Assembly (NCBI RefSeq): GCF_003429005.1 | Contig: NZ_QVQV01000002.1 | Coordinates: 186,001-250,000 of the forward strand | Reading direction: 5' to 3' | DNA length: 64,000 nt | Source: Paraburkholderia sp. DHOC27 | Lineage (GTDB): Bacteria > Pseudomonadota > Gammaproteobacteria > Burkholderiales > Burkholderiaceae | Shown: positions 54,225-64,000 of the stretch, in pieces | How positions within the stretch are numbered: position 1 is the stretch's first letter | Layout of the letters: the number at the start of each line of letters is the position of its first letter | The notes under the pieces: generated by a model | The model's input: only the letters and a program-made list of their open reading frames with translations | The model's database searches: none | Told to the model about the DNA's origin: nothing | Translations under genes and position numbers: made by a program

Positions 54225-54539
54225 ATGAGCGACGACACCTTCCTGCACGCCTCGCCTGCCGAGCGCATGGCCTTGATCGAAACGCGCCTGAGCGCCGCGC
54301 TTGCGCCACTGACTTCCATCACCGTGCGCGACGATAGCGCCCAGCATGCGGGGCACGCCGGCGCCTCCGCGGGCGGTCATTACAGCGTCACGATCGTGGC
54401 CGCTGCATTCGCCGGCAAGCCCCGCGTGGCGCGGCACCGCTTGGTGTATGATGCGCTGGCCGATGCCATGCAGCGCGGCATTCACGCCCTCGCAATCACG
54501 GCATACACGCCCGAAGAATTCGATTTGCAGTCCCGTTAG
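54225..54539 (+). CDS. BolA family protein
   Basis: A 104-residue member of the BolA/IbaG family. It ends the fold with KPRVARHRLVYDALADAMQRGIHALAITAYTPEEF, carrying the conserved RH-(LV)-VY and the (A)LAI-T end. BolA proteins work with monothiol glutaredoxins in iron-sulphur handling or as regulators of the envelope. It is in a tight row yciB-bolA-ppiC (7 and 10 bases between). Confidence 0.93.
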   Translation: MSDDTFLHASPAERMALIETRLSAALAPLTSITVRDDSAQHAGHAGASAGGHYSVTIVAAAFAGKPRVARHRLVYDALADAMQRGIHALAITAYTPEEFDLQSR

Positions 54540-54549
54540 GAAACTTCCG

Positions 54550-55329
54550 ATGACCTTGAAGAAAACCCGCCTCTGGGTATTGCTGGCCGCTTTTGCGGCT
54601 GCGCCTGCGTTTGCACAGAACATCGCCGTGGTGAACGGCACGCCGATTCCGAAAGCACGCGTCGATGCGCTCGTCGATCAACTGGTCCATCAGGGTCAGC
54701 AGGATTCGCCGCAGTTGCAGGCCGCCGTGCGTGAAGAGCTGATCAACCGTGAAATCCTGATGCAGGAAGCGGCTCGCCGTGGCATCCCCACGCGTCCGGA
54801 CGTCAAGGCGCAAGTCGCCGTGGCCCAGCAGACCGTGGTGCTGCGCGCACTGATCGAGGACTACCTGAAGAACAATCAACCGACCGACGAAGAAATCAAG
54901 GCGCGCTATGACGCATTGGTGAAGGACGCGGGCGGCAAGGAATATCACCTGCATCACATCCTCGTGGACAACGAGCAGCAAGCCAAGGATCTGATCGCGA
55001 AGATCAAGGCCGGCGCGAGCTTCGAAGATCTCGCCAAGCAATACTCGAAGGACCCGGGATCGGGCAAGAATGGCGGCGACCTCGACTGGTCGGATCCGAA
55101 GGCTTACGTGCCGGAATTCGCTGCTGCTGCCGAGAAGCTGCAGAAAGGTCAGATGACGGATACGCCGGTGCATACGCAATTCGGCTGGCACATCATCCGT
55201 CTCGACGACACGCGTGCGATCACCCCGCCGCCGCTCGAACAGGTGCGTCCGCAGATCGTCCAGCAGATCCAGCAGGAGAAGCTGCAGGCGTACGAGGAAA
55301 GCTTGCGCAAGAACGCGAAGATTCAGTGA
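54550..55329 (+). CDS. Periplasmic parvulin-type peptidyl-prolyl isomerase
   Basis: A 259-residue secreted foldase with signal peptide ending PAFA-Q (residue 22/23), a SurA-N-like helical part (LINREILMQEAARRGI), and the parvulin domain around 135-225 (YHLHHILVDNEQQAKDL, GASFEDLAKQYSKDPGSGKNGGDLDW, TQFGWHIIRLDD). It is expected to assist outer-membrane protein folding. AGGAA before ATG 54550 marks the start. A bidirectional terminator lies downstream. Confidence 0.94.
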   Translation: MTLKKTRLWVLLAAFAAAPAFAQNIAVVNGTPIPKARVDALVDQLVHQGQQDSPQLQAAVREELINREILMQEAARRGIPTRPDVKAQVAVAQQTVVLRALIEDYLKNNQPTDEEIKARYDALVKDAGGKEYHLHHILVDNEQQAKDLIAKIKAGASFEDLAKQYSKDPGSGKNGGDLDWSDPKAYVPEFAAAAEKLQKGQMTDTPVHTQFGWHIIRLDDTRAITPPPLEQVRPQIVQQIQQEKLQAYEESLRKNAKIQ

Positions 55330-55426
55330 ATGGGATGGGCGCTGTCATGAACCGCGTGTTCTGACTGGCGCTTAACCTCACGAATCACGAAGCTTTCGCT
55401 GGCGCGCTCACTGCGACGCCGCCAAC

Positions 55427-55457
55427 AAAAAAGCCGCCCTGAATGGGCGGCTTTTTT
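55427..55457. terminator. Bidirectional Rho-independent terminator between ppiC and purL
   Basis: aaaaaagccgccc-tgaat-gggcggctttttt: a 7-bp GC stem extended by A/T pairs, with a T tract on each strand. It serves the converging foldase gene and purL. Confidence 0.93.
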
Positions 55458-55477
55458 GCGTCTACAGCGTGGGACTT

Positions 55478-58400
55478 TTATCCCAACCAGCGGCGTGCGT
55501 TCTGGAACACGCGCATCCACGGGCTGCCGTCGTTCTCCTGCCAACCCTGCGGATGCCAGCTCATCTGCACCGTGCGATGCACGCGCTCGGTGTGCGGCAT
55601 CAGCACCGTGAAGCGCCCGTCCGGCGTCGTGACGGACGTGATGCCGTCCGGCGAGCCGTTCGGATTGAACGGATACTGCCCGGTTGCCTGACCGCGGTGA
55701 TCGACGAAGCGCATCGCCACCGCCACCTTCGACGCATCGCCCTGCTGCGAGAAATTGGCGAAGCCTTCACCGTGCGCCACGGCCACCGGAATGCGCGAGC
55801 CTTCCATGCCGTTGAAGAAGATCGACGGCGACTGCTGCACTTCGACCAGCGAGAAGCGCGCTTCGAATTTCTCCGACTTGTTGCGCGTGAACTTCGGCCA
55901 CGCTTCTGCACCCGGGATCATCGACGCGAGGCTGCTCATCATCTGACAGCCGTTGCAGATACCGAGCGCGAAGGTGTCGCTGCGGCCGAAGAAGGCCGCG
56001 AACATGTCGGCCAGTTGCGCGTTGAAGCGAATCGTCTTCGCCCAGCCTTCGCCGGCACCCAGCACGTCACCGTACGAGAAGCCGCCGCAGGCCACTGCAC
56101 CGGCGAAATCCGCGAGCGTTGCGCGGCCCGCCAGCAGATCGCTCATGTGCACGTCATAGGCATCGAAGCCGGCGCGATCAAACGCATACGCCGTTTCCAG
56201 ATGCGAGTTGACGCCCTGCTCGCGCAGGATCGCCACACGCGGACGTGCACCCTTGCCGATGAACGGCGCGGCCACGTCCTGTGCCGGATCGAAGCTCAGA
56301 TGCGGCGTGATGCCCGGGTCGGCGGCGTCCAGCAGCACGTCGTATTCAGCATCGGCACACGCCGGGTTGTCGCGCAGACGCGCGATACGCCAGCTCACTT
56401 CGCTCCACGCGCGTTGCAGTTCGGTACGCGGCGCTTCGTAGATCTTCTTCGCGTCGCGATAGATTTCGATGGTGTCGCGGTCGTTGGTCTTGCCGATCAC
56501 ATGCGAGCATGCTGACAGACCGTGCTCACGCAACGCGCCCAGCACCAGATCGCGGTCCTCGGCACGCACCTGAATCACCGCGCCCAGTTCCTCGTTGAAG
56601 AGCGCGCGAATCGTGCGGTCTTCGCGGCGGCCGCTGGTCTGCTTGGCCCAGTCTTTGGCGTCGCCGTAATCGGATTCGTGGTTCGGATCGAGCGTCAGCA
56701 TGTCCACATTCAGCGACACGCCTACGTGACCGGCAAACGCCATTTCGCAGACCGTCGCCCACAGGCCGCCGTCCGAGCGGTCGTGGTAGGCGAGCAGCTT
56801 GCCGTCGCTGTTGAGCGCCTGAATGGCGGCGAAGAAACGCTTGAGATCTTCGGGATCGTCGACGTCAGGCGTCACATCGCCAACCTGCTGCGTGACCTGC
56901 GCAAGAATACTGCCCGCGAGACGATGCTTGCCGCGGCCCAGGTCAATGGCGATCAGCACGGTGTCACCGGCTGAATCGGCACGGCGCAGTTGCGGCGTGA
57001 GATGGCCGCGCACGTCTTCGACCGGCGCGAACGCGGAGATGATCAGCGAGACCGGCGCGACCACTTCCTTCGCGACACCCTGGTCTTCCCACTTGGTCCG
57101 CATGGAGAGCGAATCCTTGCCCACCGGAATGCTGATGCCCAGCGCCGGACACAGTTCCATGCCGATGGCCTTGACCGTGTCGTACAGCGCGGCGTCTTCC
57201 CCCGCGCTGCCGCACGCAGCCATCCAGTTGGCCGACAGCTTCAGCTTGTCGAGCGACGCGATGGGCGCCGCGGCAATGTTCGTGACCGCCTCGCCGACCG
57301 CCATGCGGCCCGACGCCGGCGCGTCGATCACGGCGAGCGGCGTGCGCTCGGCCATCGTCATCGCTTCGCCGCGGAAACCGGCGTAGTCCATCGTGGTGAT
57401 CGCCACGTCGGCCACCGGCACCTGCCACGGGCCGACCATCTGGTCGCGCGCGGTCGTGCCGCCCACCGAGCGGTCGCCAATCGTAATCAGGAACGACTTG
57501 CTTGCCACCGTAGGATGACGCAGCACGCTCACGGCGACTTCCGACAGCGCGATACCCGTGACATCCACCGGCAGCAGCGTGGTGGCCACACGCGTGACGT
57601 CGCGGTGCATGCGCGGTGCCTTGCCGAGCAGCACTTCCATCGGCATGTCGACCGGCTGATGCGCGGCGTCGGCGGGCTGTTCGGTGTCGATCAGCTTCAG
57701 TTGACGTTCGTTGGTCGCCGTACCGATCACGGCAAACGGGCAACGCTCGCGCTCGCAGATGGCCTGGAATTCGGCCAGATCGGCGGGCGCAATGGCCAGT
57801 ACGTAACGCTCCTGCGCTTCGTTCGACCAGATTTCGCGCGGCGACAAACCGCTCTCTTCCAACTGGATCTTGCGCAGTTCGAAAATGGCGCCCTTGCTCG
57901 CACCATCCACCACTTCCGGGAACGCATTGGACAAACCGCCCGCGCCCACGTCGTGGATGCTCAGGATGGGATTCTTCGCGCCGAGCTGCCAGCACGCGTT
58001 GATCACTTCCTGCGCGCGCCGCTCGATTTCCGGATTGCCGCGCTGGACTGAATCGAAGTCGAGTTCAGCGGTGTTGGTGCCGGTGGCCATCGAGCTGGCC
58101 GCGCCGCCGCCCATGCCGATGCGCATGCCCGGACCGCCGATCTGGATCAGCAGCGAGCCTTCCGGCAGATCGTGCTTGTGAGTGTGCTGGTCCGAAATAT
58201 TGCCGATGCCGCCGGCGATCATGATCGGCTTGTGATACCCGCGCACGCGGCCGCCGACGTTCTGTTCGTAAGCACGGAAATAGCCGCCCAGATTGGGCCG
58301 GCCAAATTCGTTGTTGAAGGCCGCGCCGCCGAGCGGCCCGTCGATCATGATCTGCAGCGGCGAGGCGATGCGGTCCGGACGGCCGTAGATCTGCTGCTCG

Positions 58401-59587
58401 TCGGCCGGGTTGCGATGGCCGACCGGCTGCAAGGTATCGCGGGCGTTTTCCCAGCTTTCACGGGCGTCCGGCAAGTCGAGGTTCGACACGGTGAAGCCCG
58501 CCAGGCCCGCCTTCGGACGCGCGCCACGACCGGTCGCGCCTTCGTCGCGGATTTCGCCGCCCGCGCCAGTTGCCGCGCCAGGGAACGGCGAGATCGCCGT
58601 GGGGTGGTTGTGTGTCTCCACCTTCATCAGCGTGTGGGTCAATTCCACGTGGCGAGCGTAGTGCTCTTCCAGTGCTTTGGCGCCGCCCGCCTGGGTGGTC
58701 TGCGACGTCTGCGAGGCCTGGTCCAGCTTGCGCGGGAACCAGCGCTCGGCGTCGCCGCCGGCCATGATCGCCGAGTTATCCGAGTAGGCGACGATCGTGC
58801 CTTGCGGATTCAGCTTCTCGGTGTTGCGGATCATGTTGAACAACGAGATGTCCTGCTTCTCGCCGTCGATGGTCCATTCGGCGTTGAAAATCTTGTGACG
58901 ACAGTGCTCGCTGTTGGCCTGCGCAAACATCATCAGTTCGACATCGGTCGGGTTGCGGCCGAGCTTCGTGAACGCATCCACCAGGTAGTCGATTTCGTCG
59001 TCGGCCAGCGCGAGGCCCAGTTCCGTGTTGGCGCCTTCCAGCGCGGCGCGGCCGTTGGCCAGCACGTCCACGGTTTGCAGCGGTTTGGCCGGCAGTTCGT
59101 CGAACAGATGCATGGCGTGGTCACGCGAAGGCGCCACGCTCTCGGTCATGCGGTCGTGCAGCGCGGCGATCACAGCGGCGCGCGCTTCGTCGGACAGCGC
59201 CTTCTTGCCGCCCAGCAAACCGCTCTTCAACGTCACCGTATATTCGATGCCGCGCTCGATGCGGCGCACGTGCGTGAGACCGCAGTGATGGGCGATGTCC
59301 GTCGCCTTGCTGGCCCACGGCGACACCGTGCCGAAACGCGGGACCACGAGGAAGGTTTCAGCCGTGCCGCGCTCCTTGACTTCCGCGAACGGGTCGCCGT
59401 AGTGCATCAGCGCTTCGATCTTCGCGCTGTCTTCCGCGCCAAGCGGCGCCTGCGCGTTCACGAAGTGCAGATACTGGCCGCGGACGCCGGTGATATTGGC
59501 GTCGATGCGGGTGAGCGTATCGAGCAGGCGGGTTTGACGGAAATCGGATAGGGCCGAAGCGCCGGGGAAACACGAGAAGTGGGCCAT
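55478..59587 (-). CDS. purL: Phosphoribosylformylglycinamidine synthase
   Basis: Single-chain FGAM synthase of 1369 residues, catalysing the fourth step of purine synthesis. It shows the N-terminal PurS-like part, [11 protein letters not shown], the ATP-binding [33 protein letters not shown] and the second AIRS domain. The C-terminal glutaminase has the catalytic Cys in [14 protein letters not shown] and His in MPHTERVHR. Length agrees with gamma/beta-proteobacterial PurL. It has a -10 box about 60 bases upstream. Confidence 0.97.
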   Translation of the reverse strand: MAHFSCFPGASALSDFRQTRLLDTLTRIDANITGVRGQYLHFVNAQAPLGAEDSAKIEALMHYGDPFAEVKERGTAETFLVVPRFGTVSPWASKATDIAHHCGLTHVRRIERGIEYTVTLKSGLLGGKKALSDEARAAVIAALHDRMTESVAPSRDHAMHLFDELPAKPLQTVDVLANGRAALEGANTELGLALADDEIDYLVDAFTKLGRNPTDVELMMFAQANSEHCRHKIFNAEWTIDGEKQDISLFNMIRNTEKLNPQGTIVAYSDNSAIMAGGDAERWFPRKLDQASQTSQTTQAGGAKALEEHYARHVELTHTLMKVETHNHPTAISPFPGAATGAGGEIRDEGATGRGARPKAGLAGFTVSNLDLPDARESWENARDTLQPVGHRNPADEQQIYGRPDRIASPLQIMIDGPLGGAAFNNEFGRPNLGGYFRAYEQNVGGRVRGYHKPIMIAGGIGNISDQHTHKHDLPEGSLLIQIGGPGMRIGMGGGAASSMATGTNTAELDFDSVQRGNPEIERRAQEVINACWQLGAKNPILSIHDVGAGGLSNAFPEVVDGASKGAIFELRKIQLEESGLSPREIWSNEAQERYVLAIAPADLAEFQAICERERCPFAVIGTATNERQLKLIDTEQPADAAHQPVDMPMEVLLGKAPRMHRDVTRVATTLLPVDVTGIALSEVAVSVLRHPTVASKSFLITIGDRSVGGTTARDQMVGPWQVPVADVAITTMDYAGFRGEAMTMAERTPLAVIDAPASGRMAVGEAVTNIAAAPIASLDKLKLSANWMAACGSAGEDAALYDTVKAIGMELCPALGISIPVGKDSLSMRTKWEDQGVAKEVVAPVSLIISAFAPVEDVRGHLTPQLRRADSAGDTVLIAIDLGRGKHRLAGSILAQVTQQVGDVTPDVDDPEDLKRFFAAIQALNSDGKLLAYHDRSDGGLWATVCEMAFAGHVGVSLNVDMLTLDPNHESDYGDAKDWAKQTSGRREDRTIRALFNEELGAVIQVRAEDRDLVLGALREHGLSACSHVIGKTNDRDTIEIYRDAKKIYEAPRTELQRAWSEVSWRIARLRDNPACADAEYDVLLDAADPGITPHLSFDPAQDVAAPFIGKGARPRVAILREQGVNSHLETAYAFDRAGFDAYDVHMSDLLAGRATLADFAGAVACGGFSYGDVLGAGEGWAKTIRFNAQLADMFAAFFGRSDTFALGICNGCQMMSSLASMIPGAEAWPKFTRNKSEKFEARFSLVEVQQSPSIFFNGMEGSRIPVAVAHGEGFANFSQQGDASKVAVAMRFVDHRGQATGQYPFNPNGSPDGITSVTTPDGRFTVLMPHTERVHRTVQMSWHPQGWQENDGSPWMRVFQNARRWLG

Positions 59588-59881
59588 GGACTTGACGTTG
59601 CGTCTGTGAGTCGCGCGTGCGGGCGACGTGAGGCGAAAGGAAGTCGGAGATTATACCCCGGGAAGGCCTTCCAGCGCCCTGCTGCGTGAGCGCCGGGCGC
59701 TGCCTGAAACGCCCGCGCGCGGCGCTTTTTACGGCACCGAGGCCCGCGCGTGAGCCCCATTTGGCTGCTATCATTCGCCCTTTCATCAGATCGGTGCAGC
59801 CGGCTTCGCGCAGGCGCCGCCTGTCACGCATACGGGGAAACGCAGCTCGAACGCGCGTTTCACCCGCAAAACGAATCAAAC
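59588..59881. other. Divergent gap between purL and dadA
   Basis: 294 bases with the purL promoter (-10 at 59650-59655, minus strand) and a possible dadA -10 (tatcat, 59769-59774) with no clear -35. No gene is supported. Confidence 0.45.
59650..59655 (-). promoter_or_regulatory. Candidate -10 box for purL
   Basis: attata on the plus strand reads tataat on the minus strand, about 60 bases before the purL ATG. The -35 region is GC-rich and poor. Confidence 0.45.
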
Positions 59882-61183
59882 ATGGATGTCATTGTCATTG
59901 GCGGCGGAATCGTCGGTGTCGCCACCGCTTACCAACTGCGTGCAGCAGGCCACCGGGTGTGCGTCGTCGAACGCTACGCGACCGTTGCCCAGGGCGCGAC
60001 CTATGGCAACGGCGGCACGATCCTGCCCACCCCGCTCGACGTCTGGTTCGGGCCGACCTTCATGCACAGCCGCCAGGGCGCGAAAAGCGGCGTGATTCGC
60101 AAGAGCGGGTTCAACAGCGCCGTGCGCGGCTTCGAGCGTCAACTGGCGGCATTGCAGGAGCCCGAGGCATTCAGCCGGCAGTATGGGCTGCTGCGGCCGC
60201 TGATCGAAAGCTCGCGCGACGCGATGACCGACATCGAAAGCCGCCTCGGCCTCGAATTCGAACAGTCGCAAGGCGTGCTGTATCTGACCCGCACGGCACA
60301 GGAATGGGCGCAGACGCAGCCCGCACTCGAACTGCTGCGGCAATTCGAAGTGCCGCACCACGTATTCACGGCGGCAGAATGCGCGGCCTTCGAGCACTCG
60401 GTCCCGACCGACCCCGACTTCGCCGGCGGCGTGCTGTTCGACCAGGAGCGCACCGCCAATTGCCCGCTCTTCACCAAGCTCATCAAGCAGACGCTCGATA
60501 CGCAAGGCGGCGTCACCTTCATGCTGAACCGCGAAGTCGCGGCGATCCGTCTGGATGGGCAGCGCGCTGCTGTCGAACTGGCGCCGCGTCTGGGCGAAGT
60601 GACCTCGACGCGTGAAGTGGACGTCATCAACGCCGACGCGATCGTGGTCGCTGCGGGCGTGGGCTCGTTGCCGCTGCTCGAACGGCTGGGCATGCGCGTG
60701 CCGCTGCATCCGCTGCGTCTGCACACGCTGTCCGCACCGATCGCGCATGAGGAATGCACGCCGCATGTGGCGGTGGTCGACGCCGTCAAGCGCATCACCG
60801 TCACCCGCATGAATCACCGCCTGCGCATTGCCGGCGGCGCGGTGCTGCAACCCGCCAACCAGACCGACAAGGTGTTGCCCGAAGCCGTGACCAAGGACGC
60901 GCTCGCGCTGCTTGGTCAGGCCACGCACGACTGGATTCCGGGCGCGGCCAAGATCTCCGCGGCGCTCTCGTGGGACGGCGTGAAGCTGCTGTCACCGGAT
61001 GGCCTGCCGCTGGTCGGCAATGCCGTGCATCCACGGCTCTTCGTCAACGTCGGGCTGGGGCCGGCGGGCTGGGGCCTCGCCTGTGGGGCCGCGAAGCTGG
61101 TGGCCGATCTGGTCAGCGGCGTCACGCCGGATCTGCCGGAAGACACGCTCGCCGCGCTGCGGCCGGAGCGGTTTCGCGGTTGA
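59882..61183 (+). CDS. dadA: D-amino acid dehydrogenase small subunit-like FAD oxidoreductase
   Basis: A 433-residue flavoenzyme that oxidises D-amino acids, feeding electrons to the respiratory chain. The FAD loop is VIVIGGGIVGVATAYQL, followed by the DadA-typical ATYGNGGTILPTPLDVW. The C-terminal part has RITVTRMNHRLRIAGGA and LPLVGNAVHPRLFVNVGLGPAGWGLACG. ATG 59882 starts the conserved sequence; the frame upstream is unsupported. Substrate range within the DadA family is not certain. Confidence 0.9.
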   Translation: MDVIVIGGGIVGVATAYQLRAAGHRVCVVERYATVAQGATYGNGGTILPTPLDVWFGPTFMHSRQGAKSGVIRKSGFNSAVRGFERQLAALQEPEAFSRQYGLLRPLIESSRDAMTDIESRLGLEFEQSQGVLYLTRTAQEWAQTQPALELLRQFEVPHHVFTAAECAAFEHSVPTDPDFAGGVLFDQERTANCPLFTKLIKQTLDTQGGVTFMLNREVAAIRLDGQRAAVELAPRLGEVTSTREVDVINADAIVVAAGVGSLPLLERLGMRVPLHPLRLHTLSAPIAHEECTPHVAVVDAVKRITVTRMNHRLRIAGGAVLQPANQTDKVLPEAVTKDALALLGQATHDWIPGAAKISAALSWDGVKLLSPDGLPLVGNAVHPRLFVNVGLGPAGWGLACGAAKLVADLVSGVTPDLPEDTLAALRPERFRG

Positions 61184-61205
61184 GGCGCGCGGTTGAGGCG
61201 TAGTG

Positions 61206-61235
61206 GCGCGTCATTGCACGTCATTGCGCGTCATT
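61206..61235. repeat. 10-bp tandem repeat, 3 copies
   Basis: gcgcgtcatt, gcacgtcatt and gcgcgtcatt follow each other between dadA and nnr. A duplicated cggttgaggcg just upstream overlaps the dadA stop. Confidence 0.7.
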
Positions 61236-61375
61236 GCGTTTCGTCGCGCGGGCTGTCTCGCGCGTCCTCTCGCAGGTGTGATCGGGCGTCCTGCCTCGCG
61301 CGTATCCTCTATCCGCACTACCATGACGGTTCCAGGCCCTCGCTCCCGTCAGGGCCGCTCCCCCGACGCTGCCCC

Positions 61376-62986
61376 ATGACCGACGCCACGTCTGCTGCTG
61401 CCGCTGAAAATCCCGTTCTCCTCAATACGCACGAACGTGCGCTCGCGCTCCTGAGCGTCGCGGATCTGCGCGCGCTCGAACACGATGCCGCCGCTGGCTT
61501 GCCGCCCCACACCTTGATGGCGCGCGCCGGACACGCTGCCGTCCAGTTTCTGAAAGAGCAACTGACGCAAGCCGATGCCGATGACCCTGATGCCGTGGTC
61601 ACGAGCCGGGCCGGCCAGCCGGTCTGGATCGTCGCCGGTCCCGGCAACAACGGCGGCGATGCGCTGGTGGTCGCCGCCGGCTTGCGCCGCGCCGGCTTCG
61701 AAGTGGAAGTCTGCATGCCGGTGGAAGTCAAACCGGACGACGCCCGCTGGGCGCTCGGCGAGGCACGCGCGGCCGGCGTGACGATCAACACGGCCCCGCC
61801 CGCCTCGTTCGACCGCTATAGCTGGCTGGTGGACGGCATGTTCGGCATTGGCCTCGCGCGCCCGCTCGACGGCCTCTTCGCCACCCTCGCCCAGGCCCTG
61901 ACGCAGCGCGCCAAACGCCACGGCCGCGTGCTGGCGCTCGACGTGCCAAGCGGCCTCGACAGCGACACCGGCAACGTGGTCGGCGGCGGCGCTGCCGTGC
62001 GTGCAACCCATACCGTGACCTTCATCGGCGCGAAGCCGGGGCTCTTCATGGCCTCCGGCCGCGATCTGGCGGGCGCCGTCACTGTGGCGCCGATCGGCGT
62101 GGATACCAGCGCCCGGCAAGCGGTGCTGCTCAACGCGCCCGCCCTGTTCTCACCGTATCTGCCGCCGCGCGATTTTTCGACCAACAAGGGCACCTTCGGC
62201 AGCCTCGCGGTGGTCGGCGGCGCCACCGGCATGTGCGGCGCGCCGATCCTCGCGGCGCGCGCCGCGCTGCACACGGGCGCAGGCAAAATCCACGTCGCGC
62301 TGCTCGGCAGCGGCGCGCCGCCTTACGATCCGCCGCATCCGGAATTGATGCTGCATGCCATCGACGACCTGCCGCTCGACAAGATGGACGCCCTCGCGAT
62401 TGGCTGCGGCATGGGCGACGGCGAGCGCGCCATCAAGGTGCTCGACGACGTGTTGCCGCTCGACGTCCCCAAGCTGCTAGATGCGGACGCCCTCAACCTG
62501 ATCGCCGCCAATGCTGCGCTGGCCGGCAAGGTGGCCGCACGCGGCGCGCGCAGCGACCCTTGCGTGCTGACGCCGCATCCGCTCGAAGCGGCGCGCCTCG
62601 CCGGTTCCGATACGCCGACCATCCAGCGCGACCGGCTCGCCGCCGCGCGCGCTCTCTCGGCGCGCTTTGCCAGCGTCATCGTGCTGAAAGGCACGGGCAC
62701 GGTGATCGCCGCGCCGGATGGACGCATCACCGTCAATCCGACCGGCAACTCGGGGCTTGCCACCGGCGGCACCGGCGACGTGCTGGGCGGCATCATCGGC
62801 GCGCTGTTGGCGCAACGGCTGCCACCCTATGAGGCGGCGCTGGCGGGCGTCTATCTGCACGGCCTTGCGGCCGATACGCTGTCCGCGCAAGGCAACGGCC
62901 CCGCCGGCCTGACTGCCGGCGAACTCGCGCCGATGGTGCGGACCCTGCTGAACCGGATGTTCTATCCGGCTGCGTCACCCGGTTGA
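61376..62986 (+). CDS. nnr: Bifunctional NAD(P)H-hydrate epimerase / dehydratase
   Basis: A 536-residue repair enzyme that restores NADH and NADPH hydrates. The N-terminal YjeF epimerase domain has [19 protein letters not shown] and [11 protein letters not shown]. The C-terminal ribokinase-like dehydratase domain has [31 protein letters not shown] and the catalytic [23 protein letters not shown]. The start at ATG 61376 is chosen; the frame upstream contains repeats and Arg/Ser-rich sequence. Confidence 0.95.
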   Translation: MTDATSAAAAENPVLLNTHERALALLSVADLRALEHDAAAGLPPHTLMARAGHAAVQFLKEQLTQADADDPDAVVTSRAGQPVWIVAGPGNNGGDALVVAAGLRRAGFEVEVCMPVEVKPDDARWALGEARAAGVTINTAPPASFDRYSWLVDGMFGIGLARPLDGLFATLAQALTQRAKRHGRVLALDVPSGLDSDTGNVVGGGAAVRATHTVTFIGAKPGLFMASGRDLAGAVTVAPIGVDTSARQAVLLNAPALFSPYLPPRDFSTNKGTFGSLAVVGGATGMCGAPILAARAALHTGAGKIHVALLGSGAPPYDPPHPELMLHAIDDLPLDKMDALAIGCGMGDGERAIKVLDDVLPLDVPKLLDADALNLIAANAALAGKVAARGARSDPCVLTPHPLEAARLAGSDTPTIQRDRLAAARALSARFASVIVLKGTGTVIAAPDGRITVNPTGNSGLATGGTGDVLGGIIGALLAQRLPPYEAALAGVYLHGLAADTLSAQGNGPAGLTAGELAPMVRTLLNRMFYPAASPG

Positions 62987-63213
62987 CACAAGCCGCGGCG
63001 ACGGCGCATGGCCGCCTGGAGGCGCCACACGTCTCGCTATCTGGGCAGCCTGCTCGCTTCACTGCCGCGCGCGCGCCAAGACCGCTATACTGGAAAACCA
63101 CGCTGTCCGGCCGGAAATCCGTGCGAATTCGAGCCCCGGCAGCGTGTCAGAACATCCCCCGGCTGCGCCTCGCGCACTGCCTTCCATTCGTGCCTTTCGT
63201 TAGACGGACGATC

Positions 63214-64000
63214 ATGACATTGAGCTACCTACCCTCCTGGTCCTCGCTGCAAGCCCATTACGACAAGATCCACGATGAGCATATGCGCGACTGGTTCACG
63301 CCTGCGAACGATCCCGCGCCGACCCGTGCCGAGCGCTTCGCGTTCGCCGGCGGCGGTCTCGCGGCCGACTTCTCGAAGAACCGCATCAAGGACGAAACCC
63401 TCAAGCTGCTGGTGCAAGTGGCACGTGAAGCCGGCGTCGAGAAACGTCGCGACGCGATGTTCGCGGGCGAAATCGTCAACCCGACCGAAGGACGCGCGGT
63501 GCTCCACACGGCGCTGCGTTCGAGCGATCCGAAGTCGCCGTTCCACGCTCAGGTGATGGCCGAGCGCGCCAAGATGGCCGCGTTCGCGGACAAGGTGCGC
63601 AACGGCGAATGGACCGGCTACACGGGCAAGCGGATTCGCCATGTGGTGAACATCGGCATTGGCGGTTCGGACCTCGGTCCGAAGATGGTCGTGAACGCAC
63701 TGCATCACCTCGCCTCGCCGGAACTCAAGAGCTACTTCGTGTCGAATGTGGACGGCGCCGATCTGTACCGCGTGATGCAGCAGGTCGATCCGGAAGAAAC
63801 GCTCGTGATCGTCGTCTCCAAGACCTTCACGACGCTCGAAACCATGACCAACGCGCACTCCATGCGTGACTGGTTCATCGAAAAGGGCTGCCCGGAAAAC
63901 GAACTGCACAAGCACTTCGTGGGCGTGTCGTCCAACACGGCCGAAGTGGTCAAGTTCGGCATTGCGAAGGAAAACATCTTCGAGATGTGGGAATGGGTGG
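63214..64000 (+). CDS. pgi: Glucose-6-phosphate isomerase (5' part, runs off window)
   Basis: The first 262 codons of phosphoglucose isomerase, which interconverts glucose-6-phosphate and fructose-6-phosphate. The start [20 protein letters not shown] continues to [14 protein letters not shown], the SIS-domain sugar-phosphate motif, and the frame stays open to the window end. It links glycolysis with the sugar-nucleotide supply used by the bce and ots genes. Confidence 0.95.
   Translation, partial: MTLSYLPSWSSLQAHYDKIHDEHMRDWFTPANDPAPTRAERFAFAGGGLAADFSKNRIKDETLKLLVQVAREAGVEKRRDAMFAGEIVNPTEGRAVLHTALRSSDPKSPFHAQVMAERAKMAAFADKVRNGEWTGYTGKRIRHVVNIGIGGSDLGPKMVVNALHHLASPELKSYFVSNVDGADLYRVMQQVDPEETLVIVVSKTFTTLETMTNAHSMRDWFIEKGCPENELHKHFVGVSSNTAEVVKFGIAKENIFEMWEWV

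Overview
The window is about 64 kb of high-GC DNA with dense coding on both strands. Its content points to a beta-proteobacterium of the Burkholderia/Paraburkholderia group: a bceA-K type (cepacian) exopolysaccharide locus, a BPSS1780-type membrane protein, a Rap1a/Tai-like small protein, SYLF lipoproteins and the mltG-tmk-holB-tatD order. This assignment comes from gene content and order only. No rRNA, tRNA, CRISPR array, intact insertion sequence or prophage was seen.

Region 1 (1-18.4 kb) is surface polysaccharide. A GDP-mannose 4,6-dehydratase (gmd), a YdcH/DUF465 small protein and a class I polyphosphate kinase 2 are read rightwards. They face a leftward ten-gene operon, bceB-C-D-E-F-G-H-I-J-K, covering initiating sugar transferase, UDP-glucose dehydrogenase, tyrosine phosphatase, outer-membrane export lipoprotein, tyrosine kinase/co-polymerase, polymerase and four glycosyltransferases. 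bceA (mannose-1-phosphate guanylyltransferase) is divergent from it across a 0.6 kb AT-rich control region. No flippase, acyltransferases or GDP-sugar reductase are present, so the pathway must be completed elsewhere.

Region 2 (18.4-28.9 kb) is accessory. It holds a gene whose N-terminus is an IS5-type transposase helix-turn-helix domain fused to an unknown C-terminus, a YciI protein, psiF with a candidate Pho box, a two-helix membrane protein, a SYLF lipoprotein, a GT4 glycosyltransferase, a predicted ATPase, trehalose-6-phosphate synthase, a Rap1a/Tai-like protein and an exported ankyrin protein.

Region 3 (28.9-39.4 kb) is mostly core genes: TatD, a GNAT acetyltransferase, holB, tmk and mltG on one strand, with ygfZ and a TANGO2/NRDE gene divergent. 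A leftward run of lipid or xenobiotic enzymes follows (esterase, SDR, MDR reductase, PaaI thioesterase, Dabb protein).

Region 4 (39.7-44.9 kb) contains a BPSS1780 membrane protein, a PadR repressor translationally coupled to a HAAS/DUF1700 membrane protein, with repeated operator-like sites upstream, a LysR/quinone-oxidoreductase divergent pair, and a second SYLF lipoprotein.

Region 5 (45.2-51.2 kb) is a beta-oxidation set (thiolase, fused hydratase/dehydrogenase, acyl-CoA ligase) with a nicotinamidase between. Region 6 (51.4-64 kb) is housekeeping and redox: selO, msrB, yciB, bolA, ppiC, then purL opposed across a bidirectional terminator, dadA, the NAD(P)HX repair enzyme nnr, and the 5' part of pgi cut by the window end.

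A recurring oddity is that many gaps and gene ends carry a private 9-22 bp tandem repeat in two to six copies, each of different sequence.
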